From the NCBI GenBank assembly GCA_037974965.1, contig JBBPFI010000014.1, positions 310,001 to 374,000 of the forward strand: a stretch of 64,000 bases of DNA, read 5' to 3'. This DNA comes from Dacryopinax spathularia (Eukaryota; Basidiomycota; Dacrymycetes; Dacrymycetales; Dacrymycetaceae). This document shows positions 1 through 10,143 of the stretch, one piece after another. A program made the position numbers and the translations under genes. The notes under the pieces were generated by a model that had not been told where the DNA came from, did not search any database, and was given only the letters and a program-made list of their open reading frames with translations. Within the stretch, counting starts at the first letter, position 1, and the number at the start of each line of letters is the position of its first letter.

Positions 1-1280
1 AGCGATCAGCCTGCTGCTTATGGGAAGCTCTGGGGGAGGGGGAGATGCGTACCTGTGTGTATTGCCCAAGGGCGCCTCGACCTGCGCTTTCGTTCTGGAA
101 CCCGAGGGTCGTCAACACCTAAGGCCAACCTGTCAGTACGAGAAGATGGCTGACAAGAGCGGCCAAACGCACCTGGGCAAAGAATCCAAACAGCCCTATA
201 ACGAGCATCCCGGCCATCCATCCCAGCCCCGGCAGCGTCCACTTCTCCTTAAACACCACAGCGCCGATCGAAGCGACCACCGTGCTGTAAAACGAAAAGT
301 AGACAATACTGTGCATCGCGTGTGCGCGCTTGCCGACGGCACGGATGGCGATTGCGGCTCCTGAGCCGCCTATGACGCCGACGAGGGCGATCCTGGTTAG
401 GATATCAGCAGGGTATGGGTGGAAAGATTGGGGTGAGGGGCGTACGCTATTGCCCCTAGACGTTGGGCGGCAGTGGGCTCGGCGCGGGACTCGATGGTCG
501 TATCTGGTAGCTCACCCGTGGTGGAGCTGTGGCCTCCGAAGAGCGCAACAGGGCGGGCGATGAGAATCACTCCCAGGAAGCTGACCACTGAAAGGAAGTC
601 AGCGGCTGCTGCAGGAGGAGAGATAGGATACGCACAGCCGGCAATCGCATCCCCTCTGGGAAACGGTTCTCTGAGGAATAGCCATGCTAGGAGGGCGATA
701 CAGGAGGGTGAGAGAAAGGTGATTATCGTCGAATCGGATAGAGATCTTCGCAGACGTCAGCTTCAGACCCAAGCGCTCGGAGCAGGAAGAGGAAGGCGTA
801 CAGATAGTGTAGGCCATTGTACATCCCAAACAATCCTACGAACCCTACTACACCTCTCACGACGAGCAGACCTCGGACCTCTGGTGGACCGAGGTATGGA
901 TGGGGGACGCCGGTTCGCACCCTACCCGTTATCAGTATCTGTGCTGGAAGATAGGAAGACGGGGACGCACATCCAGGCTATACTGCACGCGCAGGTTATC
1001 GCCATTCGTATAGCGATCAGCTGAGTGGTCGGAACGGGCTTGTCGAGCGACGCCAGTTTCTTCACCTACAAGCTGTCAGTCAGCACTGGGAATCTAAGAG
1101 GAGGAGTTGAGGGGAACGCACGATAACGTTCATGCAGACAAAGAAGAGCTGCGCGACTGCGATGTATAGCAGTCCGGCATTCCGTTCTGCTAAGTCGAGG
1201 ACATATTGTTTGCCTCTCTCAAGATGCTCTTGGGCCCTTTCTCTGAGGGAGGAGACGGTCTCCTGGACAAGGTCTTTCAT
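1..1280 (-). CDS. DMT-superfamily (EamA, SLC35G-like) membrane transporter, C-terminus cut by window edge
   Basis: Probable multi-pass membrane transporter of the drug/metabolite transporter superfamily; the substrate cannot be read from the sequence. The start at 1280 gives MKDLVQETVSSLRERAQEHL, a soluble helical N-terminus, followed by the first hydrophobic segment (GLLYIAVAQLFFVCMNVIV). Further exons on the minus strand give a second EamA-type stretch (VRGVVGFVGLFGMYNGLHYL at about 860-800), a hydrophobic segment with VSFLGVILIARP (about 588) and MHSIVYFSFYSTVVASIGAV at about 316. After an intron ending near 118 comes TLGFQNESAGRGALGQYTQ, which closely fits the conserved LxRExAGRGTxAxYTQ motif of fungal SLC35G/EamA proteins. 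The last helices lie beyond base 1. The gene is divergent from the aldo/keto reductase. Family assignment is firm; exon joins are approximate. Confidence 0.8.
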
Positions 1281-2083
1281 GCAGCTGCGTGTGTGCTGGC
1301 TTTGCCGCTTTTCTGTTGCTGGTTGTTGTCTAGAGACTGTTGTTGTTGATGTGATATATACAGATGAGGAAGAGTAGAGTACAACAGCATTTGCTGTGGG
1401 ACAAAGAGGGGAAGAGCGTGCCGGCTCTCAAGGGAAGCGGGCGAGCGAGCAGAAGGGATGAGAACGACGTCTTACGACTGGAATGGGACGGTCCGGGAGT
1501 TGTGGGGAATGTATGGGAGCTGATCACGTGAGATGACGACATCAAGCGCTCATCTCGCTGCACAGATCGAGTTGTTGATTGTCTTTGTTTAACTCCCCGC
1601 ATCTGTGGCTGTAAAATCCGTCCGGCTTAGCTGTCTTCTCCATCAACAAACTAGTGGTGAACAAACTGCTTTAGAGACAGCTGAGGTACGCCGAAGGAGC
1701 TGAAACCGGCTCTGCGGAGCTTGCAGAATCGGGTCGCCGACGCTCATCTTGCAAACCTCCCAAATCAAATCCTTGCCGAGCAGCCGACTTCTTCCCGCCA
1801 TGACATCAACTCAAACCCAGAGAGCCACGCGACTCGCACAAAAAGAACAATAGTATCGAAATCTCAGACTCAAGATGTCCGCGATGACAAGACTTTCACG
1901 TCACTGGCATTCATCCTAGGTACTTACTATGGCATTCATCCTCGGTACTATGACATTCACGAGCTAAATCGGGCAACCTCGTGCGTCACCGATGCTCCTC
2001 TGCGGGGGGAAGCATATATACCTGCAACCCGGCCGCCCCCCCTGGCACCTCTAGGACATCACCTCATTACCGGTCTCCTCAAG
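1281..2083. promoter_or_regulatory. divergent intergenic region with TATA box and 25-bp tandem repeat
   Basis: About 800 bases separate the DMT transporter from the reductase. A TATA-like CATATATA lies at 2013-2020, about 65 bases before the reductase ATG. A near-perfect 25-bp direct repeat (unit begins TGGCATTCATCCT, copies at 1905 and 1930, with a partial third at about 1951) lies about 100 bases upstream of that TATA. One CACGTG E-box is at 1525-1530. No gene was seen here. Confidence 0.5.
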
Positions 2084-3407
2084 ATGCCCGACGGCTGCTC
2101 AGACGTCTACCACCCCTCCTACCCACTCAAAACCGCCGACTACAAAGACCCTCCTAATGACCAAAAAGAACCCCAAACCTTCCCCGTCCATCTCCCGCGC
2201 GACATCACCCCCACCGCCCAAACACTAATCGAGATTGGCCACGGCGAGCAGTCCGTCCGTGTTCCTCCGCTCGGGTTTGGGACGTGGTCCTGGGGCGATC
2301 TGTGGACTTATGGATGGGGCCCGTCGGGCGGGTATGATAAGCGCTTGAATGACGAGAGCTGCTATGCGGCGTTTGAGGCTGTTGTGGAGGCGTTTCCGGA
2401 GGGGGTGTCGCCTTTGCTCGATACGGCCGAGTGAGCATCATTCCCGCCCTGAAGGCTAGAAAGTGGCTAAGGTGGCTCGGGCAGGCACTACGGCTACACA
2501 GACGGCTATGTGGAGCAAACTATCGGCCGCAGTCTAGATCGATGCAACACCTCCCACCCCTCCGCCTCAAACTACGCCGAGCCCCCATTCGCCCTAGCGA
2601 CCAAGTACCTCCCTACACCCTGGCGCCATCCCTGGAAATATCCCGACCAAGTCCTGAAATCGATGCGCGGCAGCCTCGAGCGCACACATGTGCCGAGGAT
2701 CGATATCTGCCAGCTGCACGGGCCGAGCAACTTCTTCGTCTGGCCGACGTTCAAGACGCTTGCGGATAGCTTGGCCGAGGCGTGGAAGACTGGGAAAGTT
2801 AAGACTATTGGAGTGTGTAATTTGGGTATGCCGCAGATCAAGTGCGTCTTCCCTCCCCTCCCACCAAGTTCAGCAAACGGGCGGAATGCTAATTGAGCGG
2901 GTGCAAAGGTACATGTACTACATCCTGAAGAAACACGGTATCCAGCTCGTCTCGAACCAAGTCGAGTTCTCGCTCGTCCGCATGGACCCGTGGAAGACCG
3001 GCTTAATCCAAGAATGTCGCAAGCTCGGCATCGCCACGATCGCCTACTCCCCCCTTGCGGTCGGCCGGCTCACGGGCAAGTACACAGCGCAGAACAAGCC
3101 ACAAGGGAATAGGAATTTCGGCGATGTGCAGTGGAGCAAGATCGAGCCTATCGTCGATGAGCTTATCTCTTTGGGAGAGAAATACGGCAAGACGCCCGCG
3201 CAGGTAGCGCTCAATTGGGTGATGTGTAAGGGCGCAATCCCGATCCCTGCGGTGAAGAATAGGGAGCAGGTGGAGGATTGTTTGGGGGCGTTAGGGTGGA
3301 AGTTGGCTGTGGAGGATGAGGAGAGGTTGGACGCGCTCGGGTGCTGGAATGATTGGGATTGGAACATGTTCAAGCATTTCCAGAATTGGTGGTGGGAGCT
3401 CGGCTGA
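2084..3407 (+). CDS. aldo/keto reductase family oxidoreductase
   Basis: NAD(P)H-dependent oxidoreductase of the aldo/keto reductase superfamily, predicted to reduce carbonyls in the cytosol; the substrate is unknown. Three exons fit: 2084-2430, 2485-2841 and 2909-3407, giving about 400 residues. The start at 2084 is the first ATG in frame after the TATA box. Signature features in order: PPLGFGTWSWGD, the early strand; LLDTAE and YVEQTIGRSL, the catalytic Asp region with Tyr further on; ALATKYLP, the conserved Lys strand; IDICQLHGP, carrying the family His; KTIGVCNLG; then NQVEFSLV, IAYSPLAVGRLTGKY and the C-terminal AIPIPAVKNREQVEDCLGAL, the NADP-binding region. The gene is slightly longer than the usual 320-350 residues because of an N-terminal extension of about 60. 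It converges on the MFS gene. Confidence 0.9.
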
Positions 3408-3588
3408 GTGCCCACTTCTCTCAATTTCGTCGCAGCGCAGTCGATTCGCTCCTTTCTTGTTCTTGTGCCTTGATACAGTCAACGCGCCGCACGTCGCCAG
3501 CCCTAAGAGTAGCTGAAACAAAATGTATAACATGTAATGGCGCTGCGATCAATGTCTATTTGTACAGCAATGTACGTGAAGTAACGCA

Positions 3589-5461
3589 TCACACCTTCTC
3601 ATGCACATCATCCACAATAACATCCCGGTTGGCGATGCTCGCCTTAACAGGGTTCGGCGCGCTGAAGATCTCCTCCATCTCCTCGATAGTCCTTCCAAGC
3701 GTTTCAACCCCGAAGAAGTACCACATCGCGCACTCGAACAGATCCCACGCGACGAAGAAGTAGATATAGTTGTAGGTGATGTTGGCGAGCGCGATGGGAC
3801 CGGCGAAGGTGTTTATGAAGCTGAACGCGCCACAAACCAGCGAGTAGAGGGCCATGCCCTTGGCGCGGGTATTGGTCTTGAGACACTCGGAGGGGTAGGT
3901 CGGCTGGAGGGGAGTAAATGTGAAGCCGGAGACTGGATACCTGTCAGCACGGTGCGTTTGTGGACTGGAGGTGGGACTCACTGATGTGGAACATGAAGTA
4001 ACACGCTACACCTGCGCGCTCCATCGCGGGACTAGCCCGGTGCTGCGAGACCAGCTCCGAGAAGGCACCAGCGCAGACGAGCATCATCGCGCAACCAAAA
4101 GTGCCTCCAATGAGTGCCTTCCTACGGGGCAGCCGATCCGCCACGCTCGTGCCGAACGTCGACCCCAAACAGGACATGAATTGGTTGCCCAAATTGAAGT
4201 CAAATTGCTGCGTCGTGTTGAACCCGAGTTGGGAATACAGCTGCAAGTTGAAGTAGCTCAGCCCGGAGCCGGAGAACTGGCCAGCAACGCCCATGAAGAT
4301 GACCATGAGCGAGCGCCAGCGCGCGTTGGCGGTGTTGTACAGCTCCGACCAGTCCCAGAACCGCTTGTCGGAGGCATCGAGCTCGATCGATTCCTTGAAT
4401 TCATCGTACTCGAGCTGAACGATCGGGTCGTCGGGGTTGCCGGAGCCGTGGTATCTGACTAGGAAGTCTAGCGCTTTCTCGTCTTTGCCTTGTGCCATCA
4501 ACCAGCGAGGAGATTCAGGAAGGAACTGGGAAAAGTCAGCCAAACGATCATCGCCCGCCGCAGCAGAGTACATACCATGATGATGAAACAGACAATGAGA
4601 GCAGGGAGGCCTTGAAGGATCAGCGGCAGGCGCCAAGACCAGTCCGACTGAATGTTGCGTGTACCGAGGGTGATGCCCGCAGCAGGAATAGAGCCCGAAT
4701 ACCAGCCAGTGTTGAACAGGCCCATCATCCGACCGCGCCATTGTGGAGGAGCGACCTCAACGCAGTACGCAGGGGCTGCAACAGAGATGACTGATGCACC
4801 GAAACCTAGCAAGAAACGACCGCCGACGAATTGAGGCTGGCCGAACGAGGAGCTGATTACTGCCGTGCCGACACAGATGACGAGGCAGCCGGATAGGACG
4901 CCCCATTTGCGGCCGAAGTAGTCGGTGAAGGGGCCGGCGAAGATGGGTGCGATGATCTGACCGATTGTATCTGCATGTGTTGTCAGCAGATGGGTCAAAC
5001 GTAGCAGTGAATGCGCATACACATCGAGAAAATGAGGCCAGTGCCCACGGCGGGTTGTCCTGCATTGACGGTGTTGATCCAATAGGGCATGCCGTTGATG
5101 GCTACATATTCGCTCAGAGGAAGCAACAGAGGCACGCAGCACATTCACGCACAGGTCATGAGGGTACCATCGTACCCTGACACAGCGGATGTCAAGAAAC
5201 AGGTGAACATGCACATGAAGAGGACGAAGCCCTGCCAAGCATACCGGTTAGCCTCCAACCTCCCGAGACAAGGCAACAGCGTACCTCTTTACTGCGCAGC
5301 TTCAGCTTTGTATGGAGCTTCGCGTTAGCAAACCGAGCATTCTTGACGTGCAGCTCATGTCCATGAGGCACGACCTTCTCAACATGGTCGACCTCCTCCT
5401 TTGACTCCTCCAAGGAGGGGTCTTTCTCTATCTCCGGGTCCAATATGTGCTGGGTAGCCAT
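3589..5461 (-). CDS. MFS sugar transporter (lactose permease/hexose transporter type)
   Basis: Proton-coupled sugar-type transporter of the major facilitator superfamily, plasma membrane. The start at 5461 gives an acidic and basic cytosolic N-terminus. The 12-helix core follows over several short introns: INGMPYWINTVNAGQPAVG in the first loop, then IFAGPFTDYFGRKWGVLSGC with the GRK loop-2/3 motif. GGRFLLGFGASVISVAAPAY and VEVAPPQWRGRMMGLFNTGW match sugar transporter signatures, and PESPRWLMAQGKDEKAL is the PESPR motif after helix 6. The second half has GVAGQFSGSGLSYFNLQLY and PSECLKTNTRAKGMAL, and it ends FGVETLGRTIEEMEEIF. These features fit Pfam Sugar_tr of the fungal lactose permease branch; the actual substrate cannot be deduced. 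It converges on the aldo/keto reductase with 181 bases between stops. Confidence 0.88.
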
Positions 5462-6374
5462 GCTCGCTCAGAAGGTGGAGGAAAGGGGGGCAAGGCGTGC
5501 CTTCCTAATTCCATTTCGTGCATCTCATGTAGCGCCTAGATATATGCGTTCGGAAAAACTCATGTGGATAAGAAAGTGGAAGGACAGAATCCAATCCGTG
5601 GATTTGATTCGTATCTCGTCCACATCTCGTCGATTTTCAGCCCATTCGGCCAACATCGATTGCGGCACGTCGGCGGTTTGGGGTAAAGAAGGTGTTGGTG
5701 GCGGTGTTTGTTGCCTATAAGGACGAAAATAGAAGCATCCACCTTTGCGCTTCTTTGCTTCCTCTCATTGATACCCACGCGAGGTGGAGGCACGTCCCTA
5801 GTCACGAGCGCCAAGAAGAGTGGAAACAGTGCAGGCAACCATTTCCCGCCCTACTTGAGGGGAAAGCCAAAGGACCGATAACCTGCGAGACGTCATGTCC
5901 ATCGGGAAAATAGCCAATGCTAATTCAAATCCGTCGGTCCTGATGGCCGGGCGCGCCGAGCGAGCCGTGTCCTTCTTCCTACGCTGATGTGGAGGAACAT
6001 GGGGTCCCCACAGTCTGTCTGTGGAGGAGGTGAATGCCGCATTATAGCAGGTCATGTGGAGCGGAAGAGCCGTTACGCGCGCGAGGACGGCGAGGCAGCC
6101 TCGTTCAGAGTGCGACATTCCCCCTGACGGCAAGCGGTCTATCGGTGGTCGGCTTGCCTCACTACTGTTCGACGCATACTACTGGCAATGAATAGAAGGA
6201 GGCTGAGGTGGAGGCACAACTACGGCAGGCACTTAGCCGTGCATAAGCTTGGCAAGCTAAACTGCATTTAAGGTACTGTTCCCTTTGCAGCGCTGGACCT
6301 CGGGCTGTCACTCCGTTCTCTTGATCTTGCTCTACCGCCTGCTGTACCTCCACCTCACTGCTTGAGTACGCATC
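5462..6374. other. divergent intergenic region between sugar transporter and dioxygenase
   Basis: About 910 bases with no convincing open frame. It must contain the promoters of both flanking genes, but I see no strong TATA box, long repeat or hairpin to annotate. Confidence 0.4.
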
Positions 6375-7677
6375 ATGTCCACGACCCAGGAAAAGGCTCA
6401 GCCACCGCACAAGCACTTCGACCGCGAGTCGTATGAGTACAAGCAGTTCTTGCCTACTTGGCCCAAATACAACTATGATCCGCATGTCGAGCTGGACGTG
6501 AAGGATAAGGGCCACCTTGCAGATCCGGAGATGAAAGCTCTGCTTGGGGCGGCGACGAAGAGGGACGACATGACACCGACGATCGGGACGACATTGGAGG
6601 GGATCGATATTAGGCAGCTATCGGATGAGCAGAAGAATGAGCTGTGAGTATCCAGTCTGGTGCAGGTGGAGATTCGGCTGAATGGGCCGTCGTTAGGGCA
6701 CTGCTGGCGGCTCAGCGTGGAGTAGTCGTCTTCCATAACCAGGAGGCGACGATCTACGACATGGTCAAACTTGCCGAATACTACGGCCCGCTGCACATTC
6801 ACTCCACCACCGGCATTCCTGAAGATCCCGCTCTCAAAGGCGTTCACAGTACGTCTGCACATGTTCACACCAAGTAACGTCGGTTATTGACATGATCCGC
6901 AGTTGTCTGGAACGACGGCACCAAGCCGCATGACTGGATCAACTTCAATCGCGGTATCGCGGGATGGCACTCGGACCAGACATACGAGATCAACACTCCC
7001 GGCCTCACTTCGCTCAAGGTCATCACTGCACCGGAGACGGGTGGTGACACGCTTTGGGCGTCAGGCTATGCCGTCTACTCGTCCTTCTCCCCGCAGTTCC
7101 AGCGGTATCTGGAGACGCTCTCGGCCCTGCATTCATCAGATGTGCAGAAGCAGCAGGCTATTGAGCGTGGTGTGCATGTGAGTCACTGTGCCTCATGAGA
7201 GAGGACGTTGAAGGCTTATATCCGCGTGTGTAGATCCGTCGCCCGCAGACAGACTGCATCCACCCTGTCGTGCGCGTTCACCCTGTCACTGGCATGAAAT
7301 CGCTCTTCGTCAACTCGGGCTACACCCGCCGCATCGTCGGCATCCCCAAAGCCGAGTCCGACGCCGTGCTCAACTTCCTTTTCTCGCAAGTGACCGCCTG
7401 CAATGAGTACCAAGTCCGTGTCCGCTGGGGAAAGGACACGATTTGTTTCTGGGATAACCGGTGCTGCTGGCATACAGCGACGTACGATTTCTACCCTATG
7501 AAGCGGCATGGCTTGCGTGCGACCCCGGTTGGAGAGAGGCCGATGAGCGTGGAGCAGTATGAGGCCAAGACGGGAAAGAAGGCCAAGGATTGGTATACTG
7601 AGAAGATGCGCGCGCTGGGCGAGCCTGTGGATGATGAGCCGCCCAAGGAGGTGTCGAAGATTGCGGGTGCTGACTAG
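6375..7677 (+). CDS. TauD/TfdA-family Fe(II)/2-oxoglutarate dioxygenase
   Basis: Predicted alpha-ketoglutarate-dependent dioxygenase of the TauD/TfdA family. Fungal relatives oxidise sulfonates such as taurine or related small molecules; the substrate here is not known. Four exons (6375-6643, 6697-6848, 6903-7177, 7234-7677) give about 379 residues, normal for the fungal clade. The iron ligands are visible: the HxD pair in GIAGWHSDQTYE and the distal His in RCCWHTATYDF, followed by the 2-oxoglutarate-binding Arg region KRHGLRATPVGERP. ITAPETGGDTLWASGYAVY is the conserved TGGDTxWxS/N segment. Other typical parts are RGVVVFHNQ near the N-terminus and a C-terminal GERPMSVEQYEAKTG. It is divergent from the sugar transporter, so co-regulation is possible but not shown. 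Confidence 0.9.
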
Positions 7678-8281
7678 TATGTATGCGGCTATAGTTTCTG
7701 CTCGGGGGATTAGGATGAAAAAAGTGTGCTTGTACCGGATGATGCTGTACTGAGATTGTTGTTATGCGATTTTGATGAACCAGTGTTGCAAAGACAAAGC
7801 CGGCACAGTCCGAAAAAGTGGGTTCGGGTGCCGCGGTGTTTCCGAGGGAATGGAAGCAAATTGTTGGTGGGCTGAGAGCGGTCGAATACTTTGGTCATCC
7901 GCTCACAGAGCCGCCCTTTCACAGCACTTTAACCCAAAGAAACCTCGAAAAGAAACTCATCCAAAAAGCCACACAACCGCATATCGATATCGGTTACTTC
8001 TGCGCATATTACTCTCAGTATAAACAACGATTACTATCGTCTGAATATCATCAGCCAACCAATCGACCGGTTCTCGCGCGACCTCAGCTCGCAAACCAAG
8101 TACAAAAACGAGGAGCAGGACTCCCTTACTTCGCACTTCCAACTTTCGCACAAAACCCCTTCAGCGGAGCTCATCCCACAAACTCGACTCTCGCTCCAAT
8201 CCACCCCCCATTCACTGTATCTCTTCTGGTCCCACCAACCCGACGTATACAATCTACTAAAACGAGCGACAAACCATAATC
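7678..8281. other. intergenic region upstream of eIF4E
   Basis: About 600 bases, AT-richer than its neighbours. It holds the 3' end of the dioxygenase transcript and the promoter/5' UTR of the eIF4E gene. No gene, repeat or TATA box was recognised. Confidence 0.4.
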
Positions 8282-9609
8282 ATGTCTGCCACAAGCACCC
8301 AGCTCCCCGCTCAAGCTGCTCAAGCAAGCCGCGCTGCGCTCGAAGCTGCGCTGGCGGACAAGTCCAACGCGCCGCCCGTCAACGGCACTTCTAACTCCGG
8401 GGACGCGGCACCTGAGAAGAAGCGCGACGAACTGGACGACCTGCCCGAGTTTGAGGGCGAAGACGACTTTCCGGAAATCACCCCTATGCCTGAGCTGTCA
8501 AAGCCTGCCAATGGCAATGGTCACGCGGCGGGCGGCGAGGGCGAGGAAGATGGAGAGGACGGAGGGGAGGTGGAGGATGGCGAAATTGACGAGAATGCCG
8601 ATGTTGCGGATTATGAGAACAGGGATGTCGCCGAGGTGATGGAGGAGCAGGAGGATAGGATTAGGACGGTGTTTGACGATCCGAACGGCTTCAACGTCAA
8701 AGTATGCTTTATGCTTGCTACATCCCTTTCTGCACCTATGACTTGTCTCCTAACATATGCGCCTAGCATCCTCTTTTCTCACCCTGGACACTGTGGTTCG
8801 ACTCCCCGGCTACGAAGGGGCGTAACCTTCCGCCCACCCCGCTCACCTCCGCCGCTCAATCCTTCCCTCCCACTCCCGGTGGTGTGCCCCCTACACCTGG
8901 TGGAGGCTCATGGATGGACGATATCAAGAAGGTAATCACGTTCGATAGCGTTGAGGAATTCTGGGGGTGCGTTCTGCTGACATCTCCCAACGAGCGCGGC
9001 TGATGGCAGGGGCTTCATACAGGCTGTATAACAATATCGTCCCGCCATCTCACTTACCGCAAAAGGCGAATTACTATCTTTTCCGCGAGGGGATTATCCC
9101 GGCGTGGGAGGATGCGGCGAATAAGGACGGCGGGAAATGGAGCATCCAGTTGCCCAAAGAGAAGAACCGTGCGGGTATCGATCAGATGTGGATGTACACT
9201 GTGCGTTCCTGATTTTGGAACTTGCCATATTAAGTTGCTGACGCTCCAGCAGATGCTCGCTGCCATTGGCGAAACATTCGATTCTCCCCCTTCGAACGCT
9301 TCTGGGCCATATCCAGAAAGCCTGATCACAGGCGTGATCGTATCCACTCGGCCCCAATTCTATCGTATCAGCATCTGGACGCGCGCGGCGCCTGCCTCGT
9401 CAAGCACAAGCATTACCTCCTTCGACCCTGCCGCCGAGAACGCGCTGCTCGAGCGGATAATGGCCATCGGAAAACACTTCAAGACTAGCGTGCTGGGCTA
9501 TGATCTGAATAAGAAGCTGACTGGGGGCCTATCGACGGAAGTGGAGTTCCAGAGTCATAAGGAGAGCGAGAAGAAGGCTAGGGGGCAGAGCAAGAAGCTT
9601 TTCGTCTGA
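8282..9609 (+). CDS. eukaryotic translation initiation factor 4E (mRNA cap-binding protein)
   Basis: Cap-binding subunit of the eIF4F complex, cytosolic. Four exons (8282-8701, 8767-8966, 9023-9200, 9253-9609) give about 384 residues. The core is unmistakable. HPLFSPWTLWFDSP carries the first cap-stacking Trp. FDSVEEFWGLYNNI includes the Trp used for eIF4G binding. NYYLFREGIIPAWED carries the second cap-stacking Trp-Glu. WMYTMLAAIGETFD and LITGVIVSTRPQFYRISIWT, with the phosphate-contacting Arg region, follow. The protein is long for the family because of an N-terminal extension of about 135 residues that is very acidic and low in complexity, probably disordered. The last acceptor is a CAGCAG (9247-9252), so one Gln may be added or skipped. 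Confidence 0.95.
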
Positions 9610-10143
9610 GCGGATACAACTTACAAGTGCGTTGGAATGCCCAGTTGTGGTCGCTCCCGGGTTTTGCCCAACGGTGATCCACAGGGGGCGGCAAGCTTCG
9701 GATAGTCGACGGGCAGAACGTACATTGTGCGAATAGGTCATTTGTGTCGCAGCTATATGTACTTCCTTTTTTGACATTTATGCGTGCAAGGTCGTAGCAA
9801 GCTTCTTTCGATACGCTTGTTAATAATTACCTCATTTTCTGTTGATTATACAAGCGAGGGCTGTCGAGCCGCAGGCGTACGGGAAGGTGCAGAGGAAAGA
9901 GCGGCAAATGTGTTTTGGTCTGCCAAACGGGTTGGAACGGGGTGTTACTTTCGAAAGGTGGATATATAGATACATCATAGAGAGAGGTATCGTACATTAT
10001 GTGATGTCGGGTAATCAAACTGTCAGAGGTATCGTCAAACGGGTTAGAGCCCGCAAAGATATCGAAGAAATCGAGATATCGTCGGGAATGCCGAGAAGGG
10101 CTTTCCGCCGAGAATGGACGATTACTGACTGTCGGGCAGGTTT
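9610..10143. other. convergent intergenic region
   Basis: About 530 bases between the stop of eIF4E and the stop of the minus-strand gene that follows. No convincing gene or repeat was seen; presumably it holds the two 3' UTRs. Confidence 0.4.
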
